DNA of 64,000 bases from VXMO01 sp965205915 (GTDB lineage Bacteria > Chloroflexota > Dehalococcoidia > UBA6926): NCBI GenBank assembly GCA_965205915.1, contig OZ242191.1, positions 248,001 to 312,000 of the forward strand, in the 5' to 3' direction. Below, piece by piece: positions 8,399 to 17,645 of this stretch; positions within the stretch are counted from its first letter, which is position 1, and every line of letters starts with the position of its first letter. A program made the position numbers and the translations under genes. Below the pieces are notes generated by a model. The model did not search any database. It worked only from the letters and a program-made list of their open reading frames with translations, and had not been told where the DNA came from.

Positions 8399-11308
8399 AT
8401 GCCAATCCTGAATCCTGACGATGCCCACGAGGTTGAAGATTGTTTCAAGAGCTTGTTTGTGGCTGCGCCGTAAGACAGAGCATGGGAGATTCGCAAGCTA
8501 TTCGTTGAGGTGCTGGACTTCGAGGCGGCCACCGGTCAGGTCAACCTCGCCAGCGCGTCCAGCAACGTCACCCTGCCCGCCTCTGCCGAACGCATCGGGC
8601 AGCTGGATGGCGTCCGCGTCCTTTACATCGACTTGAACACCGTCGATACGGACCGCGTGCGCAGCGCCGAGGTTGAGGCGGCCGCCAATAGCATCGAGGC
8701 CGCGATCGGCGATGACATGCTGCTTGTCGTTGTCAACAAGTCGGGCACGCAGTTGCACATAATCCACCCGGATTTCAGTGGCGCGCGCCTCGTTCTCCGC
8801 CGCATGGTTGTGGGACGCGATGTGCCCTTCCGCACTGTCGTTCAGCAGGTCTCCAACATCTACGAGACATACCTAAAGAGCGGGAATCTCCGCGCCGTCC
8901 TTTCCAAGGCGTTCGACGTTGAGGAGGTCACCGATAAGTTCTTCAAGAAGTACCATGAGATTTTCGATGACGCGCTGAAAAGCATCACCGGGTTTGGCAG
9001 TGGTGACGACGACGATGACGCCAAGCGCCTCTTCGTGCAGACGCTGTTCAACCGCCTCATGTTCGTCCACTTCCTCTCACGCAAGGGTTGGCTCTCCATC
9101 AATGACGACAAGGACTACCTGCGCGCCCTCTGGATTGACTACCGAAACACGTCTGCCCCCTCCCCGACCGGAATCGCGCCGAACTTCTACCGCGATCGCT
9201 TGCGCCTCCTCTTCTTTACCGGCCTCAACAACCCTGATTCGCGTGATCTCTCCAGGGGCGCATCGCACCGTATCGGCAGCGTTCCATTCCTCAACGGCGG
9301 CCTGTTCACGGAGGGCGAGCATGACGGCGTGGACTCCCCCATCGTCGTGCCGGACAGCGTGATTGAGCAGGGCCTTGAGGAGCTCTTTGAGAAATTCAAC
9401 TTCACCGTCATGGAGTCGACGCCGTTCGATATCGAGGTGGCCGTTGACCCGGAGATGCTGGGTAAGGTGTTTGAGGAACTGGTCAATGAGCGGCACGATT
9501 CCGGCGCCTACTACACGCCCCGCCCCGTCGTCGCCTTCATGTGTCGTGAGGCGCTCAAGGGCTACCTGGAGGGCAAGGACACGGGCGTGAGCGCGGATGC
9601 CATCGCCGGGTACATTGAGAATCGTGACACCGGCGGCATCAGCGTTGACGCCGCACGACGCATTGGCGCGGCTCTTGATGAGATAACCGTCGTGGACCCC
9701 GCCTGCGGCTCCGGCGCGTTCCTCCTCGGCATGATGCAGGAGTTGGTGGACCTGCAGACCACGCTGTACAACGCCGGTGTCGATTCCAGGAGCCTTCACG
9801 CGCTCAAGCTGCACATCATTGAACGCAACCTCTATGGCGTCGATATCGATGAGCTTGCCGTCAACATTGCCATGCTGCGCCTGTGGCTATCCCTGGCCAT
9901 CGACTTTGATGGCGATACGCCGCCTGCCCTACCCAACCTGGATTTCAAGATCGTCCACGGCGATAGCCTTCTGGGGCCGGATCCGAGCCCTGACAAATAT
10001 CCCGACTTGTTCCGATACCAAGTCGTTCAAGCCGCTGACCGCATCGCCAAACTCAAGGCCGAGTTCATGAACACGTCCGACCGCTTCCTGAAGGCGGAAC
10101 GGCAGGATGAGATCGAGGCGGTGGAACGCGAACTGACGGCGGCCCTGTCAGAGTCGCCCGCGCCGGAGGGCGCGGTCGATTGGCGTGTTCAATTCGCCGA
10201 GGTGTTCGCACTTCGTGGCGGCTTTGATGTGGCGATAGCGAATCCGCCGTATGGCATAAGTATCAAAGACCGACGCAGTATTGTCATAGGACACGCTGAT
10301 TCCTATACAAACTTCATGGGGTTGAGCACGGAACTCGCGCCCAACGGCGTCATGGCTTACATCACGCCGACGTCTTGGGAAACAGGCGAGCGATTCAAGA
10401 AATTCAGGCGGTACTTGTTCGTCAAAATGGCGTTGAGGGACGTAGTCAATCTGCCTTACGACGTATTCGCAACTCCATACGTGGACACTTCAATCACCAT
10501 CGGATTGATTGGCCGTCCCTCGCCGACAACCTTTCGCCTTGCTACATTTGAGAAACGGGCAGGGCTCGACTTGACCCATATCGTTGATCTCCTGTCTTTG
10601 ACAGACTGGTCGGTAGTGGCAGGGGACCCCGAGTTGCGTGTGCCTCTGCTGGCCTGGGCGGTGAGCCTTTTTGGACGCGTAGGTACCAAAGCAACGCCTT
10701 TGGGGCACATGACATCCTCGAAGCGCGGCATTGCAGAATACAAGTACAATATCCTAAGCAGCCCGACCCGCAATGCGATCCCGTTTTTTGATGGACAGGT
10801 GCAGAGATACGAAGTCAGCGCACCCTCCAAGCACAGCTTTGTAGTTATAGGTGACAGCGAGATACGCTTCCACCGAGGTTTGAGGATTCTTGCTAGGCGG
10901 CTAGTGAGCCGGGCAAACCGGCTCTCCTTCGCCATAACAGGTGAAGAGTTGGTAGTAAAAGAGGCCATATTGCCAATCAAGCCAAACTTTAGTGACCCCA
11001 AAAGACTGGCGGCATTGCTGGCAATTCTTAACTCCAGCCTGATGTCGTTCCTGTACTTGAGCCGTTCTACGGCGGCGGTAAAGGATGACTTCCGGCAAGT
11101 AACGCTGTCCGGTCTGCGGGAATTGCCCATTATCTTTCCCAACGAAACTCAAATGACGGCTCTCTCCAAACTCGTTTCGGCTCGTGAAAACGGGAACGGC
11201 GATATCGAAGATTTCGAACGACGGATTGACGCGATAATCTACAACACCTACGAAGTAACTGAGGCTGAGACAGAGCAGATATCGGCATGGTTGGCACGGT
11301 CAGGCTGA
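8399..11308 (+). pseudogene. Eco57I-type N6-adenine DNA methylase with early in-frame stop
   Basis: Read from ATG 8399 this is a 969-codon methylase of the Eco57I/type IIG class. Motif I DPACGSGAFL is near codon 433 and the catalytic NPPY near codon 615; the last third should recognise target DNA. The TAA at 8471-8473 (codon 25) breaks an otherwise perfect frame: the conserved-looking start LNPDDAHEVEDCFKSLF and the continuation RAWEIRKLFVEVLDFEAATG are in phase. From a GTG at 8510 the remaining 932 codons are open, so reinitiation could give an almost complete enzyme. No nuclease motif was recognised in the N-terminal part. With the PLD-helicase at 13993 it would form a modification/restriction pair: methylation of self DNA, and ATP-driven cleavage of unmethylated DNA. 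The stop may be a real mutation or a sequence error. Confidence 0.8.
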
Positions 11309-11330
11309 GAAGCTCCGCTTGGTTTTCTTA

Positions 11331-11460
11331 TCAGTTCGATGATGCCGTCTTTGATGCCCTGTCGCTGACACAGGGAGAGCGAGACGCGGTGTACGAGGGC
11401 GTGACGGAGCTGGTGGAGAATCGGCTGCGGCGGGCGCGGAGTGGGGGGGGGCGGGGGTAG
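11331..11460 (+). pseudogene. C-terminal remnant of a second methylase-like gene
   Basis: A frame reading FDDAVFDALSLTQGERDAVY then ELVENRLRRAR ends in TAG at 11458. This helical pattern is typical of the last residues of large restriction-modification methylases, yet it follows the stop of the complete methylase in another phase. It looks like the tail of a lost paralogue. A run of eight G lies at its end. Confidence 0.4.
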
Positions 11461-11478
11461 CGTCGCCCCTCTACCGAC

Positions 11479-11673
11479 TTACCAGCGCCCCGATCGTTTC
11501 CGCGGCTTCCCTGAGCTGATTCCGACGATGACCCCTCCGGCAACGAGGGAAAGAAACCCAAACTGGACGAAGCCTGAGTGATCCAACGAAAGGCCTCCAG
11601 CAAAATAGGCGATTCCTACGGCAAGTGCCCCTATACCGACCATCCGCATCGCGTCCAAGAATGTATTCATCAT
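11479..11673 (-). CDS. Small two-span membrane protein
   Basis: The 64-residue protein starts with ATG-ATG at 11673, preceded by GAAAGG at normal spacing. Residues about 10-28 (MVGIGALAVGIAYFAGGL) and 36-52 (FVQFGFLSLVAGGVIVGI) are hydrophobic and a basic tail (KPRKRSGRW) follows, so both ends may face the cytoplasm. I do not recognise a family. It is convergent with the methylase. Confidence 0.55.
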   Translation of the reverse strand: MMNTFLDAMRMVGIGALAVGIAYFAGGLSLDHSGFVQFGFLSLVAGGVIVGISSGKPRKRSGRW

Positions 11674-11876
11674 TGTCTGCCTTTCTCAGTGTTTGACGTC
11701 TTCGGCTTCTAGTGCGATTCACCATACTCATCTCGAGCGGATGAGGCAAGTCACGTCTGCCCTTCACCCCTATCAGTAGGCATTGACCTCCAAGAAATGC
11801 TGCGTATACTGGCTTAGTGTATGGTCTGGCTGGTGGGGCTAGGCTCAGCCGAGCGGTAATTGCAAGGGAGGATGAG

Positions 11877-12134
11877 ATGTCATGTCGAATTGGAATAACA
11901 ACAGATTTACTAGGGCGATATACCTATTGGAAGGGTAAGCACCCGAGCTTGAAGAATTGGGAGACTCTGGGACGCTATCCTAGCAAGACCCAAGCACAGC
12001 GGGCAGAAACCGCATTTGCTCGACAACACGGTTGTGATGCTCACCCGGGTGGCGGGGGAAACGAGTATGCCACTTGGTCTGTCTACCACTTCACCTATGA
12101 TCCTGTCGCGGATCTCCGTCTAATGGCCTACTAG
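11877..12134 (+). CDS. GIY-YIG-like small protein
   Basis: The start is the ATG at 11877, preceded by AAGGGAGG (11864-11871) at 5-base spacing; a longer in-frame start at 11817 lacks such a signal. The 85-residue protein begins MSCRIGITTDLLGRYTYWKG and contains an AETAFARQHGC helix and a WSVYHF strand. RIGITT followed by an Arg-containing helix fits the GIY-YIG nuclease fold, although the first GIY tripeptide is degenerate (no tyrosine) and a catalytic glutamate is uncertain. It lies inside the island between the methylase and the helicase on the same strand. A TATACT box near 11810 may be its promoter. Confidence 0.55.
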   Translation: MSCRIGITTDLLGRYTYWKGKHPSLKNWETLGRYPSKTQAQRAETAFARQHGCDAHPGGGGNEYATWSVYHFTYDPVADLRLMAY

Positions 12135-12139
12135 CGGTG

Positions 12140-12183
12140 AGAGAGCTGGAAGAGTACCGGCTGCGGCGGATGCGCAGGACTTG
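12140..12183 (+). pseudogene. Short remnant resembling a methylase C-terminal tail
   Basis: The frame VRELEEYRLRRMRRT with a TGA stop repeats the ELVENRLRRARS-like ending at 11331-11460. It is only about 15 codons and lies directly after the GIY-YIG-like gene, suggesting that small genes were inserted into or copied with methylase 3' ends. Confidence 0.25.
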
Positions 12184-12260
12184 AGGGCGGAGACAGTTGG
12201 GCGCACGGGATTTCTTCGACGACAGGCTTGACTGATTCAAAAGGACAGAAGGACAGAGAC

Positions 12261-12497
12261 ATGAGGCAGGACACAGCTTTCGGCCTGGTTGCTATTTTGG
12301 TTCTTATTGCTCTCGTGATCCAAAGCGGTGTTTTGTGGCTGGCTATCCCAGCTGGCCTAATCGCCGTCGGAGCATCCTTCTATTTCTCACGTAACCTGAA
12401 AGGGTCCGCAATCGCCGGCGTTCTCGTTGTTGGCAGCCTCTCTCTACTCGGCGCCTTTGGTGAAATCAGTCCCGACTGGTATAAGACCCTCCTTTAG
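12261..12497 (+). CDS. Small membrane protein of unknown function
   Basis: Start ATG 12261 follows AGAAGGACAGAGAC, a modest ribosome site; a longer in-frame start at 12228 adds only polar residues. The 78-residue product has three hydrophobic segments (about 7-25, 28-42 and 52-68) and ends SPDWYKTLL. No family recognised. It shares the strand of the restriction genes and, like the protein at 11479, is a very short membrane protein within the island. Confidence 0.5.
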   Translation: MRQDTAFGLVAILVLIALVIQSGVLWLAIPAGLIAVGASFYFSRNLKGSAIAGVLVVGSLSLLGAFGEISPDWYKTLL

Positions 12498-12556
12498 GGA
12501 ATGAATCACCCGGCTGTAAGGGCACAACGGGGCGGCACGCAGGTGGCGCGAGACCT

Positions 12557-12775
12557 TCAGGCGAAATAGCCCCTAGTCCTGGACTGCCGACGCTCAACTC
12601 TCTTCGCGCCTGCCCGCGTTTTGGCGCGGCCATCGACTGTAAGTTTGCCGCCAGGGCGGGCGCGTCGATGCTCCGCCTCGCGACGCTTCGGGTTTTTCGT
12701 AATCCCTCGATGGGCCACTCTCCGCCCGACGCGGTACGTGTAGTTGTAGGTATTGCGTCGCCTGCGCCGTGGCAT
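12557..12775 (-). CDS. Small basic GIY-YIG-like protein
   Basis: The 72-residue, strongly basic protein reads YNYTYRVGRRVAHRGITKNP then KRREAEHRRARPGG. The order of a YTYRVG strand, a second strand with RGITKNP and an Arg/Glu helix matches the core of small GIY-YIG-fold proteins, with GIT in place of the YIG motif. It is the second such protein in the island, on the opposite strand from that at 11877. A catalytic glutamate is not evident, so DNA binding without cleavage is possible. Confidence 0.5.
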   Translation of the reverse strand: MPRRRRRNTYNYTYRVGRRVAHRGITKNPKRREAEHRRARPGGKLTVDGRAKTRAGAKRVERRQSRTRGYFA

Positions 12776-12865
12776 GGCCTTCCCCTTTTCCAGAACTCAC
12801 CGCTTGCTCACCCCCCGCTGATCTCGATCATACGAAAGCGAACACGGGTGTCACCTCGTCGCCGG

Positions 12866-12871
12866 TATAAT
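12866..12871 (+). promoter_or_regulatory. Possible -10 element before the zinc-finger gene
   Basis: A perfect TATAAT lies 47 bases before the ATG at 12918. No convincing -35 hexamer is found 16-19 bases upstream, so this is a candidate only. Confidence 0.35.
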
Positions 12872-12917
12872 GGCGCAACAGGACGACCGCCGGTTTCGAA
12901 GACCATCGGAGGAAACG

Positions 12918-13148
12918 ATGAGCGCGTGCCTCGTGTGCCACGGCAAGAGGAGCGAGACGGAGTTGGTCAGCAAGGTCTTTGAGATGGACGGGCGATTCGT
13001 CCTCGTCGAGGGCATTCCCGCCACTGTTTGCCAACAATGCGGCGAGCGCACGTTCAGCAGCGACACCGTCGAACGCACCCGTGAGGTCTTGTCCAACGGC
13101 GGCAGAACAGCCAAGACAAGGCGGCTGGAGGTGTACGATTACGCCTAG
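12918..13148 (+). CDS. YgiT-type zinc finger protein
   Basis: The start ATG 12918 follows GGAGG at 12908-12912. The 76-residue protein has two CxxC pairs, CLVC at the N-terminus and CQQC near residue 41, with the VPATVCQQCGE-like block of the YgiT/MqsA-N zinc finger. In known toxin-antitoxin pairs this domain belongs to the antitoxin and partners a BrnT, MqsR or DUF4258 toxin next door. No such partner is visible: the next gene is a PIN toxin with its own partner, so this looks like an orphan. Confidence 0.75.
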   Translation: MSACLVCHGKRSETELVSKVFEMDGRFVLVEGIPATVCQQCGERTFSSDTVERTREVLSNGGRTAKTRRLEVYDYA

Positions 13149-13236
13149 CCTCAGTGGGTTGGCGCTGGCAAACTGAGCGAGTCCCCGAGGGAGGCATCGG
13201 CATGGCAACGGTGCGGGGGATTCAGATTGAGCGACG

Positions 13237-13743
13237 ATGACGATTAGCAACGCCGACACGGTCTACATTGAAACCTCGGTCGTCTCCTATCTAACTGCGC
13301 GGGCCCCAAGAGAACTGCTGGCGGCCGCGTGGCAGGCGGCAACAGTGGAATGGTGGGACGAGCACAGGAGCCGGTATCAACTATTCACCTCGCAGTTGAC
13401 GCGGCAAGAAGCTTCACGGGGTGATGCGACGGCGGCCGCGAAGAGGCTGGCCGCGTTGGAAGGCATTCGCACTTTACCTTACACCGATGCGGTTGAGAGT
13501 CTGGTGGACGTCCTCATCAAGAACAACGCGGTGCCGGAGGGGTCTCGGAACGACGCTGTCCATATCGCTGAGGCCGCAGTCCACAGCATCGATTTTCTGT
13601 TGACGTGGAATTTCCGCCATTTGGCCAACGCCGGAGCGCAACGGCTGATCCGCACACTTTGCGAGGGAGCAGGGTATAGTAGCCCTGAAGTCTGCACCCC
13701 ATTCGCCATGATGGGTTTGATGGGAGAAATCGACGATGGCTGA
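13237..13743 (+). CDS. PIN-domain (VapC-like) toxin
   Basis: The 168-residue protein begins DTVYIETSVVSYLTARAPRE, the first strand of PIN ribonucleases with Glu in place of the usual first Asp, as seen in this VapC subfamily. The later acidic residues lie in SRNDAVHIAEAAVHSIDFLL and TWNFRHLANA. PIN toxins cleave RNA, often tRNA, when freed from their antitoxin. The gene overlaps the next one by 8 bases, the usual arrangement for this subfamily, where the partner is downstream. Confidence 0.75.
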   Translation: MTISNADTVYIETSVVSYLTARAPRELLAAAWQAATVEWWDEHRSRYQLFTSQLTRQEASRGDATAAAKRLAALEGIRTLPYTDAVESLVDVLIKNNAVPEGSRNDAVHIAEAAVHSIDFLLTWNFRHLANAGAQRLIRTLCEGAGYSSPEVCTPFAMMGLMGEIDDG

Positions 13744-13942
13744 CGAGATTATTGAGGAACTATGGAAGATCAAGGATGACATTGCGCGGGAGCACGGTTA
13801 CGACATCCGTCGCTTGGGGGCGTATCTCCGGAGCCTTGAGGGGCGCACGGTGGAGGACTATTTGCGGGAGTTGAAAGCCGAAACACCCCAACCACGTTCA
13901 GCCGCCATCGACGCCAACATGAGCGAGTCCCTAAGAGAATAA
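13736..13942 (+). CDS. Putative antitoxin partner of the PIN protein
   Basis: The 68-residue protein (MADEIIEELWKIKDDIAREH, then GYDIRRLGAYLRSLEG) is mostly helical and charged. It starts 8 bases before the PIN toxin stop. Short proteins of this type commonly sit directly after PIN proteins of the same subfamily, so an antitoxin role is likely from position and form; no DNA-binding fold was recognised. Confidence 0.6.
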   Translation: MADEIIEELWKIKDDIAREHGYDIRRLGAYLRSLEGRTVEDYLRELKAETPQPRSAAIDANMSESLRE

Positions 13943-13992
13943 TGCAATCGTGGGCACTCTGAGCGACTCCAGGGCCTCGGCATCATTCCCGC

Positions 13993-16900
13993 ATGAACAT
14001 CCTCCACTCCCAGACTGACCCTGACCTGCTGACCCGCCTGCGCGAGATGCTGGATAGTTCCGCGCGGGCGGACATTGCCGTCGGCTACTTCTTCATGTCC
14101 GGGTTTGAGGCCGTCGCGGACAGCCTTGCCCACCTGCGGAAGGTACGCATCCTCGTTGGCCGCACTGACCGGCACGTCCTGGAAGAAGTCGCTTCAGGAC
14201 TCCAGCAGGCCCCTGCCCTCTACGCCCGCATCGAATCCGAAGGGATGATTCGTCGTGGCGAGCGAGACGGTATAGCGCAGCAGGCCGTTGATCATATCGC
14301 GGAGGGCGTCTCGATGCTGCCGCAAGACAAGGGCTCGGAAAAGGCCGTCAAGACCCTGCGCGATCTGATCGCCGCCGGCCTCGTTGAGGTGCGCGCCTAT
14401 CTCCGCAGCCCACTGCACGCCAAGGCGTACCTGTGCTGGTATGAGGGGCACGCGGAGACGGGCGCGGCGGTCGTTGGCTCATCAAACATGACCCTCGCCG
14501 GATTCAGCGGCAACACGGAACTCAACGTGCGCGTGACGGGCGACGCGGAGATGGAGGCGCTGCGAGATTGGTTCGAGAACCTATGGGAGGACTCCGAGGA
14601 CATCGCGGACGCGTTGGTCAATGAACTGGACGCATCCTGGCCCATCGCGCAGACACCGCCCTACCTCGTTTACCTCAAGGCGCTATATGAGCTGTACTAC
14701 AGCGACGTCACCACAACCCCACTACCCCTCGAACCGCGGCGCGGCCAGCTCGCTAATTTCCAGCTTGTCGCAGTCAGACAAGCGCTGGCTATGGTTGAGG
14801 CATACGGGGGCTGCTACATCGGCGATGTCGTCGGTCTGGGCAAGACTTACATTGGCGCTGAACTGCTGAGGCAGATGCGTCAAAGCTACCCGCATGACGG
14901 GAACCCGCTCATCCTTTGCCCCGCCGGACTCATCCCCATGTGGACCATGATGAACGAGGAGTACGACCTCGGCGCGGAGATTGTCTCCCACAGCATGATC
15001 ACCTCGCCCCCTGACCCCGAATTCGACGAGGAGATCGGCCGCTACATCGACACCGGCGCACCCCAGCAAGGCAAGGTTCTCTCGCAGGAATATCCCAATC
15101 GCGGGCCCGTTCTCATCGATGAGGCGCACAACTTCCGCAACATCAATCTCCGCTCCAAGGGCCTGCGCGATTACCTGGAGTCCGGCGACCACAAGGTTGT
15201 GCTGATGAGCGCAACACCGCAGAACTTGGGGCCGATGGACATCTATCGTCAGTTGACACTTTTCCTTGATGACATCGAGCACGGACTGAACATTGAGCCG
15301 GTGAGCCTGGATCAGTACTTCCGCAACGCGCAGCGTTGGCGAGCATATGAGGTCGACTTCGAGAACTATCAGGCAGAGTTGGCAGCGTGGGAGCTAAACC
15401 AAAGGCGCGGCGAAGCTCCTCGCAAACCGGACGAGCCCCAGGGGCTGCGGGCTGACATCCAGGAGGTACTCACGCCAGTCTTCATCCGCAGGCGCAGGCG
15501 GGACATCCATGAGATCTACGGTGACAGCGCTGAGATCAACGGCCAGCCTGTGAGATTCCCGGATCCGGAGCTTGGCAATGTGGAATATCGCCTCGATAAA
15601 GTATACGCGAAGGCCGGCTCTCTGGACGAAATCCAGGCGCTCCTCAAGGAGCACAAGGCCTACCGCTACAGGGCGACGGAGTACATTCGCCCCGAGGCTC
15701 AAGATAGTCCCGAGTATCGTGACCTTTTTCGTGCACAGGACAGGATCGCCGGCCTCATGGCCACACTTCTACTTAAGCGACTGGAATCCAGCATCGAAGC
15801 GTTCCGATCCACCTTACGGTCGCTTATCCGCAGCAACAGGAACTTCCGGTCAGCACTGGAAGAGGGATTCGTTCCCATCGGAACGACAGCAACACGCATG
15901 TTGGGCGGCCAAGCCTTCGAGGCCGAAGACCTCCTTATGGTGCTACAAGAGGAGGAACAGCGGCGACGAGATGCTGGCCAGAGCCATGACAAGCGCGTCC
16001 ACGACGTAAAAAATTTCTTCGCCGACAAATGGATGAACCATTTGGACGAAGACCACGCCATTCTTTCCGAGATACTCGCCAAGGTGCAAGACATTGGCCC
16101 TGAAGACGATGACAAGTTGCGCGTTCTCCGTGAATTCGTCGAGCAGCCGGAAATCAAGAGCGGTAAAGTGCTCATTTTCTCAGAGGCCGAGACCACGATT
16201 GAGTATCTGTACCAGCAGCTGAACCCGGATGGGGCCGACCCGACAATTGTGCGGCTCACCGGCAGCACCGGTTCAGACGCGCAGAATATCGTCAGGCGTT
16301 TCTCACCCGGCTCCAATCCGGCGCGCACGCCACTGCCGGGCCCAGAGATTCGCATCCTGCTTGCGACTGACGTGGTGTCGGAGGGCCAGAATCTCCAAGA
16401 TTGCGCCCGCGTCCTGAACTACGACCTCCATTGGAATCCCGTGAAGCTCATACAACGATTCGGCCGCGTCGACCGGATTGGGACGGAGCATGAGGTCATC
16501 AACCTACAAAACATGTGGCCGGATCGCGACGTGGACTACCAGTTGGAACTCACAGACAGGCTGCTCAAGCGTGTTCAGTCGTTCCATGACCTCATCGGTT
16601 TGGACAGTAAACTCCTGCATGAATCCGAGCGGCTCAACGTTGAGGCCATGTACAGCATCTACCAGGAGAAGAAACTGCCCGAGCTGGACGATGGGCTTGA
16701 CGAGGTGGCGGCGAATCAACGCGGCGCCGCGTTATTGCAACGCATTCAGGATGAGGATCCTGACCTTTGGCGCAAGATCACCAACCTACCGGACGGTATC
16801 CGCTCGGCCTTGACCGTTAGGAAGCCGGCGCAGGGTGCCGCGCCTGACCAGTACGTGCAGGGCCCGATGGACATCGAAGGGATGCAGACGCCATTAGTGG

Positions 16901-17484
16901 CATCTCCGACGGCCGGAGCAATCCGGTCACCTTTCGACGACCCCAGGCCGGGCGAGACAATCGTGCTGCTCAGTTCGGCAGGCGTTCGTGGTTGTTATGC
17001 CGTAGACGACTATCTCATGCCGAGGTCAATCAGCCCCGCACAATTTATCTCTGCAGCGGAATGCAGGCCGGACACGCCCGCTGAACCGCTTCCCGCGCAA
17101 ACAAATGAAAGAGTCATGGCGGCCTTCAATTCGTTCAGGGGGGACTTTGGTCAGCGACTGGGCCGCGCCAGACGTCCTCGGGATACGCGAGTGCGCCGCT
17201 ACTTATCCCGCCAACTCAGCGCACTGGCAAGCGAAGCCACCAATGACCAGCAGCGGATCGCGCAGATCGACATACTGCGACAGATTTTCGTAGCCAACAC
17301 GACGCCTCAAGTCGAGTCAGCCCTTTCAGACATCCGAACGCTGGGCTTACAGGGCGAGCCTCTGCTCGTAAGACTTCAAGCCCTAAGAGAACGCTATCGC
17401 CTCAACCCGCCTGATGACGAGGACGAGTCAACCCCCGCCGAAATGCAGGTCATCAGAATCGTCTGCTCAGACGGGTTAATTTAG
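13993..17484 (+). CDS. PLD-nuclease/SNF2-like helicase fusion protein (defence candidate)
   Basis: The 1163-residue protein has an N-terminal phospholipase D-like domain (about 1-200), with HAK at 142-144 (SPLHAKAYL) and VVGSSNMT after it, a form of the HxK motif used by PLD-family nucleases. An SF2/SNF2 helicase follows: GLGKT near 281-285, DEAH at 376-379 (VLIDEAHNF), and the C-terminal lobe with LATDVVSEGQNLQ and QRFGRVDRIG near 821-830. The last 290 residues are of unknown fold. DISARM class 1 also has a SNF2 helicase (DrmD), an adenine methylase (DrmMI) and a separate PLD protein (DrmC), but DrmA and DrmB are absent here. Together with the methylase at 8399 it resembles a split ATP-dependent restriction system. 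The gene looks intact. Confidence 0.85.
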   Translation: MNILHSQTDPDLLTRLREMLDSSARADIAVGYFFMSGFEAVADSLAHLRKVRILVGRTDRHVLEEVASGLQQAPALYARIESEGMIRRGERDGIAQQAVDHIAEGVSMLPQDKGSEKAVKTLRDLIAAGLVEVRAYLRSPLHAKAYLCWYEGHAETGAAVVGSSNMTLAGFSGNTELNVRVTGDAEMEALRDWFENLWEDSEDIADALVNELDASWPIAQTPPYLVYLKALYELYYSDVTTTPLPLEPRRGQLANFQLVAVRQALAMVEAYGGCYIGDVVGLGKTYIGAELLRQMRQSYPHDGNPLILCPAGLIPMWTMMNEEYDLGAEIVSHSMITSPPDPEFDEEIGRYIDTGAPQQGKVLSQEYPNRGPVLIDEAHNFRNINLRSKGLRDYLESGDHKVVLMSATPQNLGPMDIYRQLTLFLDDIEHGLNIEPVSLDQYFRNAQRWRAYEVDFENYQAELAAWELNQRRGEAPRKPDEPQGLRADIQEVLTPVFIRRRRRDIHEIYGDSAEINGQPVRFPDPELGNVEYRLDKVYAKAGSLDEIQALLKEHKAYRYRATEYIRPEAQDSPEYRDLFRAQDRIAGLMATLLLKRLESSIEAFRSTLRSLIRSNRNFRSALEEGFVPIGTTATRMLGGQAFEAEDLLMVLQEEEQRRRDAGQSHDKRVHDVKNFFADKWMNHLDEDHAILSEILAKVQDIGPEDDDKLRVLREFVEQPEIKSGKVLIFSEAETTIEYLYQQLNPDGADPTIVRLTGSTGSDAQNIVRRFSPGSNPARTPLPGPEIRILLATDVVSEGQNLQDCARVLNYDLHWNPVKLIQRFGRVDRIGTEHEVINLQNMWPDRDVDYQLELTDRLLKRVQSFHDLIGLDSKLLHESERLNVEAMYSIYQEKKLPELDDGLDEVAANQRGAALLQRIQDEDPDLWRKITNLPDGIRSALTVRKPAQGAAPDQYVQGPMDIEGMQTPLVASPTAGAIRSPFDDPRPGETIVLLSSAGVRGCYAVDDYLMPRSISPAQFISAAECRPDTPAEPLPAQTNERVMAAFNSFRGDFGQRLGRARRPRDTRVRRYLSRQLSALASEATNDQQRIAQIDILRQIFVANTTPQVESALSDIRTLGLQGEPLLVRLQALRERYRLNPPDDEDESTPAEMQVIRIVCSDGLI

Positions 17485-17518
17485 CTTTTGGCAGCAGTTA
17501 CTGTTCCAGCCGCCCCCC

Positions 17519-17645
17519 TCACCACACCACCTCAAACTGAAACACCCGCTCAGTTCGCAGTATTGACTGCTTTCGCCCACCACGCAGGTCAAAATCCAGA
17601 ACGTTCACGCTGATGGGGCGGTTGGAGGTGTGGAGGGTGACCAAC
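17519..17645 (-). pseudogene. C-terminal fragment of an unrecognised protein (also present near 25.5 kb)
   Basis: The minus strand reads TSNRPISVNVLDFDLRGGRK then QSILRTERVFQFEVVW and a stop. About 80 bases of this reappear at 25485-25575 with a similar reading, VKVLDFVLSGGRRQSILRT. The conserved frame shows that both derive from the 3' end of the same kind of gene. I do not recognise the family. Confidence 0.4.

Noticed and set aside
8399..17484. Assignment as a DISARM system
   Set aside because: No DrmA or DrmB was recognised and the PLD domain is fused to the helicase; only the methylase and SNF2 components match.
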